Source of the DNA: Arcticibacter tournemirensis | Lineage (GTDB): Bacteria; Bacteroidota; Bacteroidia; Sphingobacteriales; Sphingobacteriaceae | Length of the DNA stretch: 64,000 bases | Reading direction: 5' to 3' | NCBI RefSeq assembly: GCF_006716645.1 | Contig: NZ_VFPL01000001.1 | Location: 372,001 to 436,000 of the forward strand | Shown: piece after piece, positions 9,501-18,568 of the stretch | Layout: each line of letters opens with the position of its first letter | Position numbering within the stretch: the first letter of the stretch is position 1 | Program-made: the position numbers and the translations under genes | Notes under the pieces: model-generated | The model's database searches: none | What the model saw: the letters and a program-made list of their open reading frames with translations, nothing else | What the model was told of the DNA's origin: nothing

Positions 9501-11387
9501 ATGAAAAAAATTGTATTTCTGTTAATATCATGTCTGTTCCTTACCTGGGCTTGTAACGACGAGTATGTCATGCCGCCGCATCCGGGCAGGATGATCAAGC
9601 AATTCAGACTGGAACAGGGGCAAATAGGCGAGGCCGTTATTTCAAGAACGGCTGGAAAAAACAGAGTGGTGGTAACCGTTGGAAAAACAGTGAATCTGAA
9701 AGCAGTGACTCCACTCATAACTATTTCCGACAAGGCAACGATCTCTCCGAGATCGGGGGAGGTAGTGGATGTTTCGGCCACAAAGACTATTGAGTATACG
9801 GTTACAGCCGAAAGCGGACAGATGGAAATCTGGGAAGTAGTGTTCGTTGTGTTTGATCCGGCAGCAGTGGACTATGCCTCTTATACAATTAAAAATGTGG
9901 CTGCTGCAAAATTTCTCCAGGTAGCCGGGAATATTAAATTCACGGAGAAATATAGAAATAATCAGAAGATAGATTTGTTTCCCGCTGGCTCGGAAGGGGT
10001 GGCTGATATCTGGCAGAAATGGAAGCTCATTTATAAGCTGACCGAGAATAACATCAGATACTATGAGATGATGAACCTGCATAGTGGAAAGCTGCTAACT
10101 TCTCCCGGGACTGCCGGGGGCGCTGAGCTGTTACAACTTTCAGAGAAGGCTGTACTGGGAGGCGACCAGTTATGGGAGATCAGGGAAAAATCAGCTCAGG
10201 GTGCATATTCCTTTATCAACAAAGGGAATGGAATGGCTATTTCGTACATTGCATCTGTGGGTAGCAACCCGAGAGTGATACAGGAAACTGTTAGTACAGA
10301 CACCAAGCAGCAATGGAATTTAAGTCCGATTGCGGAGGAATCTTACCGGGATGATAAAGCTGTTACGTTTTTCGAACGGAATTCGCCGAGCCAGGGGTCG
10401 GTAGCTTTTGACCAGGGAACCAGTATTCCTTTAAGTGATGGAAGAGTTTTATGGATCACTCAGGACGCATGGGATGGCGTTTCGCTTAGAGATGGAAACG
10501 TGTTCGATTGTAATCATTTCTTTAGTTACAACAACTCTGTAATGATTCAGCCCTCAAAAACTGATTGGGATCCTGCACATACCCCGAACATGACCATCGC
10601 TAACAGTGCTCATAATCGTCCTAAGCAGGTGTTCAACAATCAGCCGGGAACAACCTGGTCATGGCCGGGACTAGGCGTACAGATCGGCAATGATGTATGG
10701 GTGCAATGCGGTGAAGGCAGAGACTTAAATGCTACCAATCAATCCTTGTATAAGCTTAACGAAGTAGCAGGAAATCAATGGAGCGCCGTGCGTTTCGCTC
10801 CTGAAGGTATGAGCAACCAGGTTGCTGTCAGTTACTCTACCGGAATGGTTAAAAGCAATGACGGTTATGTTTATTCTTTTGGTTCCAGCGGTACAGGAAT
10901 AACCACTACGAACGTCTTTGTGGCAAGGTTCCCGCAGAGTGATCCGATGAAATGGACCTTTTGGGATGGATCAAAGTGGGCTGACAGACCCACAAACGCT
11001 ACGGAAGCACGCGTGAGCGCCGGAATGGCTAATGTGAGTGTTGCTTACTGGAAAGGAAAATACGTAATGATGAACATGACCCAGGGTTTCTTCTGCGACA
11101 ATTCAGTCCGCGAGATCTATATGTCTTATTCAGATAGTCCAACTGGTCCGTTTACTACCCCTAAAAAAGTGTATGACATCGTTGAGTATTTCAAAGGTAG
11201 TTATGCGAGGTATTATACTCCTTCCATTCACCCTGAGTTTGATAACGGTCGCAATGAATTGCTGCTTACGTACTGTCTGAATGTCACGGGTTGTGATTTA
11301 AGCTGGTGCGAGAATGGAGGCATGGACCCTTATTACTACAGGGTTAAAGGATTACGCGTACCCGCCTCTATGATCTTTCCTCAATAG
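9501..11387 (+). CDS. Multidomain surface lipoprotein: DUF5018-like, ricin-like, DUF4185-like
   Basis: A 628-residue lipoprotein (lipobox LTWAC, Cys18). Three regions can be seen. Residues about 25-115 resemble DUF5018-type beta domains found at the base of surface glycan-binding proteins (ATISPRSGEVVDVS, then EYTVTAESG). Residues about 125-280 look like a ricin-type beta-trefoil lectin, with repeated QKW/QLW/QQW hydrophobic positions. Residues about 290-628 resemble DUF4185/DUF5005-like predicted beta-propeller proteins, rich in Trp and ending near SMIFPQ. It lies in the slot after SusC where other PULs place a glycan-binding protein, so a surface binding or hydrolytic role is likely but unproven. 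A shorter paralogue of the last domain is encoded at 27028. Confidence 0.72.
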   Translation: MKKIVFLLISCLFLTWACNDEYVMPPHPGRMIKQFRLEQGQIGEAVISRTAGKNRVVVTVGKTVNLKAVTPLITISDKATISPRSGEVVDVSATKTIEYTVTAESGQMEIWEVVFVVFDPAAVDYASYTIKNVAAAKFLQVAGNIKFTEKYRNNQKIDLFPAGSEGVADIWQKWKLIYKLTENNIRYYEMMNLHSGKLLTSPGTAGGAELLQLSEKAVLGGDQLWEIREKSAQGAYSFINKGNGMAISYIASVGSNPRVIQETVSTDTKQQWNLSPIAEESYRDDKAVTFFERNSPSQGSVAFDQGTSIPLSDGRVLWITQDAWDGVSLRDGNVFDCNHFFSYNNSVMIQPSKTDWDPAHTPNMTIANSAHNRPKQVFNNQPGTTWSWPGLGVQIGNDVWVQCGEGRDLNATNQSLYKLNEVAGNQWSAVRFAPEGMSNQVAVSYSTGMVKSNDGYVYSFGSSGTGITTTNVFVARFPQSDPMKWTFWDGSKWADRPTNATEARVSAGMANVSVAYWKGKYVMMNMTQGFFCDNSVREIYMSYSDSPTGPFTTPKKVYDIVEYFKGSYARYYTPSIHPEFDNGRNELLLTYCLNVTGCDLSWCENGGMDPYYYRVKGLRVPASMIFPQ

Positions 11388-11433
11388 TTCACCGAAATGA
11401 TGATTGTTAAGAAATAAGAATATCAAAAGAATT

Positions 11434-12819
11434 ATGAAACTTCATTTTTTGTTGCCGGGTATTGCCTGCCTGTTTTTCCAGCTATCCTTTGCTCAGCCAA
11501 AGCCCGAACCGTTTAAATCAGGAGATAGGGTTGTTATTGCCGGAAACAGTATTACGGAAGCCGGTTTATATGGGAGTAATATTTGGTTGTATTATATGAC
11601 CCATTTTCCCGACAGAAAAATACAAGTGTTAAATGGCGGCGTGGGCGGAGACGTTGCAGAACAGATTTACAAACGGCTTGAGGGTGATATTCTTACCCTA
11701 AAACCTACAGTATTGGCTGTAACGTTTGGTATGAACGACAGTAAATACTTCGAGTATAACTCGCCAAATCCGGATGTGAATAGTTTTGTAAAGGCTTCTC
11801 ACGACAGTTATCTCAAGATAGAAAAAAAGCTGCAGGAACTTAAGGGTGTGAAAAAGATCATCATGGCCTCTTCTCCTTACGACGAAAATGTTCAGTTGCC
11901 AAATAATAACGCTTTTAAGGGAAAGTGGAAGACGATGGAGAAGATCATCGAGTTTCAGAAAAAGTCGGCAGTTGATAACCAGTGGGGGTACGTTGACTTC
12001 TTTTACCCGATGACTGAGATCAACTTACGCGAGCAGAAGAAGAATCCTGCCTATACCGCTTGTGGAAACGATCGTATCCACCCGAGCAGTGCAGGACATC
12101 TGATAATGGCATATATTTTTCTCAAAAGTCAGGGATTAACGAATTCCTATATTGCAGATGTTAATGTGGACTATAACAAAGGAAAGGTCATTCACTCAGT
12201 CAACGCAAAAAGCAGTGGTGTTATAAAAACGAAGAATGGGATCCGCTTTGATTATTTAGCCAATTCACTGCCTTTTCCGATAGATACTCTTCCCAGGGTG
12301 TGGATGAATCCGGAAGTACAAAGCGAAGCTTTGAAGATAATTCCTTTCAATCAGGAACTTAATAATGAGAGATTGGTGGTAGGCGGTCTCCCGGCAGGCA
12401 AGTATTCTTTAAAAATAGATCATGCTCAGATAGCCACTTTTTCTGCGGAAGAACTTGCGGCCGGTGTAAACCTGGCCGTGTTAAAAAACACTCCTCAGTA
12501 TCAACAATCGCTGCAAGTACTTAAGCTGAGCAATGAAAGACGGGAAGTCGAATCGAAATTCAGGAACTATTTCTGGGTTAACTACAACTTCCTGGCGGAT
12601 AAGAACATGCTGTTCGATCATTCTGACGCTGCAAGAGATACCATTGAAAAACATTCTCCTGAAAACGGCTGGTTGAATGGAAAGAAAGGTGACTGGGAAG
12701 CAGTGCGTAGTTCAGGGAAGGTACTCGAGAGCAAAATGGATGCTCTGGTAGATGAAATTTACCGGGTTAACAAACCAAAGAAGCATACTGTTGAAGTTGT
12801 AGCGGTTTCTTCCATATAG
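11434..12819 (+). CDS. Secreted SGNH/GDSL-type esterase
   Basis: The ATG at 11434 (461 residues) opens a signal peptide ending SFAQ; the TTG at 11404 adds only a hydrophilic lead. SGNH signatures are clear: block I GNSITE with nucleophile Ser39, block II around GGVGGDVAEQ, block III TFGMND, and block V DRIHPSSAGH with Asp213 and His216. The enzyme probably removes acetyl or other acyl groups from the PUL glycan so that the glycosidases can proceed; the exact substrate is not visible. The last 150 residues are an extra mostly helical region found in related SGNH proteins of PULs. It sits 46 bases after the DUF4185 lipoprotein and 31 before GH92, in the same operon. Confidence 0.82.
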   Translation: MKLHFLLPGIACLFFQLSFAQPKPEPFKSGDRVVIAGNSITEAGLYGSNIWLYYMTHFPDRKIQVLNGGVGGDVAEQIYKRLEGDILTLKPTVLAVTFGMNDSKYFEYNSPNPDVNSFVKASHDSYLKIEKKLQELKGVKKIIMASSPYDENVQLPNNNAFKGKWKTMEKIIEFQKKSAVDNQWGYVDFFYPMTEINLREQKKNPAYTACGNDRIHPSSAGHLIMAYIFLKSQGLTNSYIADVNVDYNKGKVIHSVNAKSSGVIKTKNGIRFDYLANSLPFPIDTLPRVWMNPEVQSEALKIIPFNQELNNERLVVGGLPAGKYSLKIDHAQIATFSAEELAAGVNLAVLKNTPQYQQSLQVLKLSNERREVESKFRNYFWVNYNFLADKNMLFDHSDAARDTIEKHSPENGWLNGKKGDWEAVRSSGKVLESKMDALVDEIYRVNKPKKHTVEVVAVSSI

Positions 12820-12850
12820 CCCTTTATTGTAAATCAGAAAGAGACGGTAT

Positions 12851-15130
12851 ATGAAGAAACTCCTTCTTCTGTTTTTAATTATTCAGCTTGATAGCAAGGC
12901 GCAGGAGAATCCTGTAAATTATGTGAATACCTTACAGGGCACTAATTCAGATTATAATCTAAGTGCCGGGAATACTTATCCGACAATCGCTTTGCCTTTT
13001 GGTATGCACACATGGAGTGCCCAGACTGGCAAAAATGATGATGGGTGGAAGTACTCCTATAAACACAAAACGATCCGAGGTTTTCAGCAGGCGCATGCCT
13101 GCAGTCCCTGGGTGGGAGATTATGCGGTATTCTCTTTGATGCCGGTTAAAGGTAAACTGAAAGTAGCAGAGGAAGAGCGGGCAAGTTCTTTTAGTCATGC
13201 TAACGAGGTTGCAAAGCCGCATTACTACAAAGTTACTTTCGACAATAAGATAAGTACCGAGATCTCTCCTACAGAAAGAGGGGCTCATTTACGGTTCAGT
13301 TTTCCCGGCCGGGAAAAGGCGTACGTCATACTGGACGGCTATACCAAAGAAAGTCAGATCACCATCCTGCCCGGAGAGCGAAAGATTGTGGGCTGGGTGA
13401 ATAATGGTCGTTTTATTCCCGAAAATTTTAAAAGCTTTTTTGTCATTGAATTTGATAAGCCCTTTAAAAGCTACGGAACCTGGGATAATGTAAGTAACAA
13501 GACTGAGGCCAACAAGCCATCCGCTGCTGGCAAGGGTGCTGGAGCCTACCTCGAATTTGCGGCGGGAGCCACAGTGCAGGCAAAAGTTGCATCTTCATAC
13601 ATCGACAGTGCGCAGGCCGGGCTCACCTTAAAAAACGAGCTTGGCAGGTTTAAGCAACTGGAGCAAACCAGGGAGGCCGCTGCTCGTATCTGGAATCGCT
13701 TATTAGGGCGGGTTCAGGTAGAAGGAGGAAGCGAAGAGGATATGAAGACTTTTTACTCCTGCCTGTTCAGGGCGAATCTTTTCTCCAGAATGTTTTTTGA
13801 ATATGATAAGAATGGGAAGCCGTATTACTATAGCCCGTACGACGGAAAAGTGCATTCGGGATATATGTATACAGACAATGGGTTCTGGGATACGTTCCGC
13901 GCGCAGTTCCCTCTGAATAATATCCTCCATCCTACTTATCAGGGCAGGTATATGCAAGCTTTGCTGGACGCTCAAAAACAATGCGGCTGGCTTCCTGCCT
14001 GGTCATTTCCCGGCGAGACGGGAGGGATGCTTGGCAACCATGCTATTTCTCTTCTTACGGATGCCTGGGTAAAGGGAATCCGTTCTTTCGATCCGGGGCA
14101 GGCTCTGGATGCATATTTCCATGAGGCAACGAACAAAGGCCCCTGGGGCGGAGCCAATGGCAGACAGGGCTGGAAAGATTACTATCAGTTAGGATTTGTG
14201 GCTTACCCCGGTTCGGAAGGAGCACTCTCGCAGACGCTTGAGTATGCCTATGACGACTTCTGCGGATATTCTCTGGCTAAATTAACGGGGCACAAATTTT
14301 ATGAAGACCGGATGGGAAAACAAATGTATAACTATCGGAATGTTTATGATCCTTCCACCCGTTTTATGCGGGCTAGAAAAGCCAACGGCGACTGGCTGGA
14401 GAACTTCGATCCTTATACCTGGGGTGGTCCTTACACCGAAGGGAACGCCTGGCATTGGCATTGGTCTGTTTTCCACGACATACAAGGATTGATCAATTTG
14501 ATGGGAGGCAATGAAAATTTTACAGCTAAGTTGGATTCTGTTTTTTCTGCAGGCAGTAAAGTAAATGTTGGAGCCTATGGAACTATGATTCATGAGATGA
14601 CCGAGATGGTGAATGCCAATATGGGGCAATATGCGCACGGGAATCAGCCCATCCAGCATATGATATACCTGTATAACTATGCGGGGCAGCCCTGGAAGTC
14701 GCAGTACTATGCCAGGCTGGTGATGGAAAAACTCTATAATGCCACAGAAAACGGTTATCCGGGAGACGAGGATCAGGGGCAGATGTCATCCTGGTACGTA
14801 TTGAGTGCCTTGGGCTTCTATAGCGTTTGCCCTGGTACCGATCAATACGCGCTTGGGAGTCCTCTTTTCAGGAAGGCAACTATTACGATGGAAAACGGAA
14901 AGAAGTTTGTGATCAATGCTTCGGGGAATTCAGCTACCAATGTCTATATCAAAAGTGCAACATTAAACGGTAAGGCCTATACAAAAAACTATTTTACTCA
15001 TTCGGATATCGTAGATGGAGGGGTGCTAAACTTGCAGATGGTGGCATACCCGGAAAAGAACAGGGGAATTTCACGGGAAGATCTTCCTTTTTCACTTTCT
15101 GCGCCCGAAATGCCGGATACATTGAAATAA
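12851..15130 (+). CDS. GH92 alpha-mannosidase family protein with Gln in place of the acid Glu
   Basis: A 759-residue exported GH92 enzyme. The start is recognisable as GH92 (YVNTLQGT, YPTIALPFGMHTWSAQTG), and the C-terminal (alpha/alpha)6 domain has YLYNYAGQPWKSQ, GDEDQGQMSSWYV and LGFYSVCPG. GH92 enzymes are calcium-dependent exo-alpha-mannosidases. In most, the catalytic acid Glu lies in a GNEP motif, as in the second GH92 of this window (Glu588). Here it is GNQP with Gln599. A characterised GH92 with this Gln removes the mannose-1-phosphate cap from mannose-6-phosphate on yeast glycans, where no acid is needed for the leaving group. The same activity is plausible here but untested; other GNQP members could act differently. 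Confidence 0.9.
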   Translation: MKKLLLLFLIIQLDSKAQENPVNYVNTLQGTNSDYNLSAGNTYPTIALPFGMHTWSAQTGKNDDGWKYSYKHKTIRGFQQAHACSPWVGDYAVFSLMPVKGKLKVAEEERASSFSHANEVAKPHYYKVTFDNKISTEISPTERGAHLRFSFPGREKAYVILDGYTKESQITILPGERKIVGWVNNGRFIPENFKSFFVIEFDKPFKSYGTWDNVSNKTEANKPSAAGKGAGAYLEFAAGATVQAKVASSYIDSAQAGLTLKNELGRFKQLEQTREAAARIWNRLLGRVQVEGGSEEDMKTFYSCLFRANLFSRMFFEYDKNGKPYYYSPYDGKVHSGYMYTDNGFWDTFRAQFPLNNILHPTYQGRYMQALLDAQKQCGWLPAWSFPGETGGMLGNHAISLLTDAWVKGIRSFDPGQALDAYFHEATNKGPWGGANGRQGWKDYYQLGFVAYPGSEGALSQTLEYAYDDFCGYSLAKLTGHKFYEDRMGKQMYNYRNVYDPSTRFMRARKANGDWLENFDPYTWGGPYTEGNAWHWHWSVFHDIQGLINLMGGNENFTAKLDSVFSAGSKVNVGAYGTMIHEMTEMVNANMGQYAHGNQPIQHMIYLYNYAGQPWKSQYYARLVMEKLYNATENGYPGDEDQGQMSSWYVLSALGFYSVCPGTDQYALGSPLFRKATITMENGKKFVINASGNSATNVYIKSATLNGKAYTKNYFTHSDIVDGGVLNLQMVAYPEKNRGISREDLPFSLSAPEMPDTLK

Positions 15131-15134
15131 AGGA

Positions 15135-15150
15135 GGGATGTTTGTATCCC
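15135..15150 (+). other. Small intergenic hairpin in PUL transcript
   Basis: GGGAT, six bases (GTTTGT), ATCCC forms a five-pair stem between the GH92 stop and the GH78-like start. There is no T run after it, so it is unlikely to stop transcription; it could be an mRNA processing or stability element. Weak and small. Confidence 0.25.
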
Positions 15151-15170
15151 GGTTAGGAATTTAAAGCAAT

Positions 15171-17501
15171 ATGAAAAGGGTATTCAAATTTTTTACATTA
15201 TTTATTCTGCTTACAGGGCAAGTCACGTTTAGTCAGTCTTCCTGGAAGGCGCAATGGATAGCAGCACAAAATATTACCGGACACGAGTACGGCGTTTACT
15301 ATTTCCGAAAGGCAGTGGACCTGGCTGCCAGGCCATCCTCTTTTATTGTGCATGTATCGGCAGACAATCGTTATAAATTGTACGTTAATGGAAAATTAGT
15401 TTCACTTGGTCCTGCACGGGGAGATTCCTACTCGTGGAACTATGAAACGGTTGACCTGGCTTCTTATCTAACTGCCGGGAAGAATACCGTAGCTGCACTT
15501 GTATACAATGAAGCTGAGTACAGGCCTGAAGCGCAAATTAGCTTTCGCACCGGCTTTATCCTTCAGGGAAACTCATTGGCTGAAGAGATACTTAACACTG
15601 ATAATACCTGGAAATGTATTCGCGATAATGGTCGTAAACCCGTACCGGGCTACTTTTTTGCGGCGAGCAAGGGTGAAATGGTTGATATGAAGCAAACGGT
15701 TAAAGGCGACTGGACAGTCAGCAGTTATGATGATACTGCATGGCCTGCTGCTGGAAAGGTATCCGATGGAAGTCTTAAAGGACGGGCCTGGGGAACCGAA
15801 TGGGCCCTGGTGCCGTCATCTTTACTCCCCCGGGAAATGTCGTATCAGCGCATTCTGAAACTCAGAGCTGCTACGGCGGTAAAAGTACCATCCACTTTTC
15901 CTGCTAAAAAGACGTCATTTGTAGTTCCAGCCAATACCGTAGCTACTTTATTGCTTGATCAAACTTATGAGACAAATGCCTACATAACCCTTAACTTCAG
16001 CGGAGGAAAAGATGCCGGCATTTCGATTGGTTATGCTGAATCATTGTACGACAAAGGCAGCAATGGCCGGCGAAAAAGTAATCGTAACGAAGTAGAGGGT
16101 AAAGAGTTTATCGGGCGGATTGATAGTTTGATTTCAGACGGTACAACCGAACAATCCTTTACTACGCTGAACTTTCGTACTTATCGTTATATCCGTCTGA
16201 TTATAAATACCGGGGACGAGCCTTTGGAAATTGAGGATCTTTATGGAACATTTACCGCCTATCCCTTTAAGCAGACTGCTGCTTTTAATACTTCGAATTC
16301 TGAAATCAAACAGATTCTCGATATCGGCTGGCGCACCGCAAGGCTGAATGCCTGGGAAACCTATACCGACTGCCCATATTACGAGCAACTGCAATATATC
16401 GGGGATACACGAATTCAGGCCATGATCTCTTATTACAATACTAATGACGACAGGTTGGCCAGAAATGCGCTTACTCAGATAGATCATTCCCGTCTTCCGG
16501 AGGGCGTCACAAGAAGCTGCTATCCTTCAAAAGGTACACAGGTCATTTCTCCTTTTTCATTGTGGTATATCGGGATGGTGTACGATTACTGGATGTACCG
16601 GAACGATGAAAAATTTGTTAAAGACAAGCTTATGGGCGTGAGAGGCGTGCTTGACTTTTTTAGTAAGTATCAGCAGGCTGATGGTTCGTTGAAAGATACT
16701 CCTTATTGGACCTTCGTTGACTGGGCCGGCAACCTGGCCGGGGAAGTTAAAGGCTCGGACGGAAGTGCCGCAGTATATGACTTGCAATTATTACTGGCCT
16801 ACCAATGGGCTGCAGAAATGGAGGGGAAGATGGGATTAAAAGATTATGCTTCGCTGTACAACCAGAAAGCTGCACAGCTAAAGGCAACCATCCAGCAGAA
16901 ATACTGGGATCCGGGTAAGAAGCTATATGCCGATACCAGAGAAAAGACAGGATTCTCGCAACATGCTAACTCGATGGCAATACTTGCAGGTATAGTTCCT
17001 GCAGAAAATCTGTCTTCGGTAGCTGCAGGCTTATTGAACGATAATAGCTTGACAAAGTGTACGGTATATTTTAAGTACTACCTTAATCAGGCGCTGGTAA
17101 AGGCTGGTATGGGGAATGATTATATGGAATGGCTTGATATCTGGCGTCAGAACATAGCAATGGGCCTTACTACCTGGGCCGAAGATTCAAGTTTGGAAAC
17201 AGTTCGGTCTGACTGTCATGCATGGGGATCGAGTCCGAACATCGAGTTTTTCAGAACGGTATTAGGTGTTGATAGTGATGCACCGGGTTTCACCAGGGTA
17301 AAGGTAAAGCCCCACTTAGGAAATTTAACCAAAGTAAGCGGCGAAGTTCCGCACCCCGAAGGAAAAGTAGTGGTAAGTTACCAGTTACAAGGAAACAAAT
17401 GGAGAATCAACATTGATCTTCCATCAAACACCACCGGCGTTTTTGAATGGAAAACGAAGGCTTACCAACTTAAGCCGGGAGGAAATTCATTTGTGATCTG
17501 A
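15171..17501 (+). CDS. GH78-like alpha-L-rhamnosidase family glycosidase
   Basis: A 776-residue exported protein (signal peptide through TFSQ). The N-terminal part has lectin-like beta-sandwich motifs of GH78 enzymes (HVSADNRYKLYVNGKLVSLGPARGD), followed by a six-hairpin catalytic domain. Its hallmark segment runs DCPYYEQLQYIGDTR, with Asp400, Glu405 and Asp412, matching the DCPQRERLGWTGD-type site of GH78 but diverged. RSDCHAWGSSP near the end matches the conserved RSHCHAW region. GH78 members hydrolyse alpha-L-rhamnosides; the divergence and the mannose-rich context leave the real substrate open. It follows GH92 by 40 bases and precedes the Lgt-like gene by 40. Confidence 0.8.
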   Translation: MKRVFKFFTLFILLTGQVTFSQSSWKAQWIAAQNITGHEYGVYYFRKAVDLAARPSSFIVHVSADNRYKLYVNGKLVSLGPARGDSYSWNYETVDLASYLTAGKNTVAALVYNEAEYRPEAQISFRTGFILQGNSLAEEILNTDNTWKCIRDNGRKPVPGYFFAASKGEMVDMKQTVKGDWTVSSYDDTAWPAAGKVSDGSLKGRAWGTEWALVPSSLLPREMSYQRILKLRAATAVKVPSTFPAKKTSFVVPANTVATLLLDQTYETNAYITLNFSGGKDAGISIGYAESLYDKGSNGRRKSNRNEVEGKEFIGRIDSLISDGTTEQSFTTLNFRTYRYIRLIINTGDEPLEIEDLYGTFTAYPFKQTAAFNTSNSEIKQILDIGWRTARLNAWETYTDCPYYEQLQYIGDTRIQAMISYYNTNDDRLARNALTQIDHSRLPEGVTRSCYPSKGTQVISPFSLWYIGMVYDYWMYRNDEKFVKDKLMGVRGVLDFFSKYQQADGSLKDTPYWTFVDWAGNLAGEVKGSDGSAAVYDLQLLLAYQWAAEMEGKMGLKDYASLYNQKAAQLKATIQQKYWDPGKKLYADTREKTGFSQHANSMAILAGIVPAENLSSVAAGLLNDNSLTKCTVYFKYYLNQALVKAGMGNDYMEWLDIWRQNIAMGLTTWAEDSSLETVRSDCHAWGSSPNIEFFRTVLGVDSDAPGFTRVKVKPHLGNLTKVSGEVPHPEGKVVVSYQLQGNKWRINIDLPSNTTGVFEWKTKAYQLKPGGNSFVI

Positions 17502-17541
17502 TAAGCCAGGCAATTAGCGAATTTAAAAGGTTATTACCCGC

Positions 17542-18468
17542 ATGTTTCCAACACTGTCTCATCTTATTAAGTACCTAGCGGGCCTGGATATTAATATTCC
17601 AGGGCAAACATTCGGATTATTCGTTGTACTATCGTTTGCAGCCTCCTGTTATGTCTTCAGGCTGGAATTTATCCGGAAAGAGCGTTTGGGAATGATCAAG
17701 CTGTCGCCTTCGCGGATCAAGCCGGGGCGCCTGGAGCATCCATTTCAATTAATGGACAAGTTATTATTATGGGCAGCAATCTGGGGGTTTATCGGAGCAA
17801 AGCTTTTCAGCTGCTTAGAAAGGCCTGCGCTTTTTTTCAGCGATCCTATTGGAATGTTCTTTTCTGCTGAAGGCTGGACCTTCTACGGAGGGCTCGTATT
17901 TGGGGCAATCGCTTATCTTATCATAGGCTTCAAGTATGGAATGCGACTCATAGATCTTGCTGATATAGGGTCGCCGGGGATGCTTGTAGCTTATGGCGTA
18001 GGCCGCATAGGATGCCATCTTTCAGGAGACGGCGACTGGGGAAAAGTAAACCTGAATGCTAAACCCTTCACCTGGCTGCCTGACTGGTTGTGGGCAAGCA
18101 CCTATCCTCATAATGTTTTAAGGGAAGGGGAGTATATCCCGGGCTGCTGGGAGGAATATTGTTCACAGCTTATACAGCCTGTTTATCCGACATCTCTTTA
18201 CGAGGCGATAATTATTTTGTCGGTGTTTGCATTGTTATGGCTGTTTAAGGATAAACTGCAAATACCGGGGCTAATGTTTTCACTGTACCTTATTTTAAAC
18301 GGAGGTGAAAGGCTTCTGATGGAGCAGATCAAGGTTAATTTGAATTATCAAATAGCAGGCTTCTCATTCTCTCAGGCAGAGCTGATCGGTGCTCTGTTGC
18401 TGGTGTCGGGGGTAGCGGGTCTTATTATGTTATCGTTATGCAAATCATCGTCCGTTCCAGCTTCGTGA
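17542..18468 (+). CDS. Divergent prolipoprotein diacylglyceryl transferase (Lgt) family protein
   Basis: A 308-residue integral membrane protein with about seven hydrophobic segments and Lgt-family landmarks: an early [13 protein letters not shown] helix, FYGGLVFG where Lgt has a HGG-type loop, the signature [25 protein letters not shown], and [14 protein letters not shown] matching the RFLIEFIR end. Lgt adds diacylglycerol to the lipobox cysteine of prelipoproteins. Compared with the canonical GRIGNFINGE signature, the Asn after GRIG is Cys, the second Asn is Ser and the Glu is Asp. This probably marks a Bacteroidetes Lgt paralogue clade; whether it modifies lipoproteins is uncertain. It is placed among lipoprotein-rich PUL genes with a 40-base spacing. 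Confidence 0.75.
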   Translation: MFPTLSHLIKYLAGLDINIPGQTFGLFVVLSFAASCYVFRLEFIRKERLGMIKLSPSRIKPGRLEHPFQLMDKLLLWAAIWGFIGAKLFSCLERPALFFSDPIGMFFSAEGWTFYGGLVFGAIAYLIIGFKYGMRLIDLADIGSPGMLVAYGVGRIGCHLSGDGDWGKVNLNAKPFTWLPDWLWASTYPHNVLREGEYIPGCWEEYCSQLIQPVYPTSLYEAIIILSVFALLWLFKDKLQIPGLMFSLYLILNGGERLLMEQIKVNLNYQIAGFSFSQAELIGALLLVSGVAGLIMLSLCKSSSVPAS

Positions 18469-18568
18469 AAGACACCTTGAAAAGGCGTTTGATGCAGACA
18501 GGTATTTATGCTAAATCGATTTTATCATTATATTCGTACTCTATTATTTATAAACTAAAAAAACTTCG

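Noticed and set aside
9642-10082. Antisense open frame of 146 codons in the DUF5018/ricin lipoprotein gene
   Set aside because: No start context and no domain; the + strand frame is a coherent lipoprotein.
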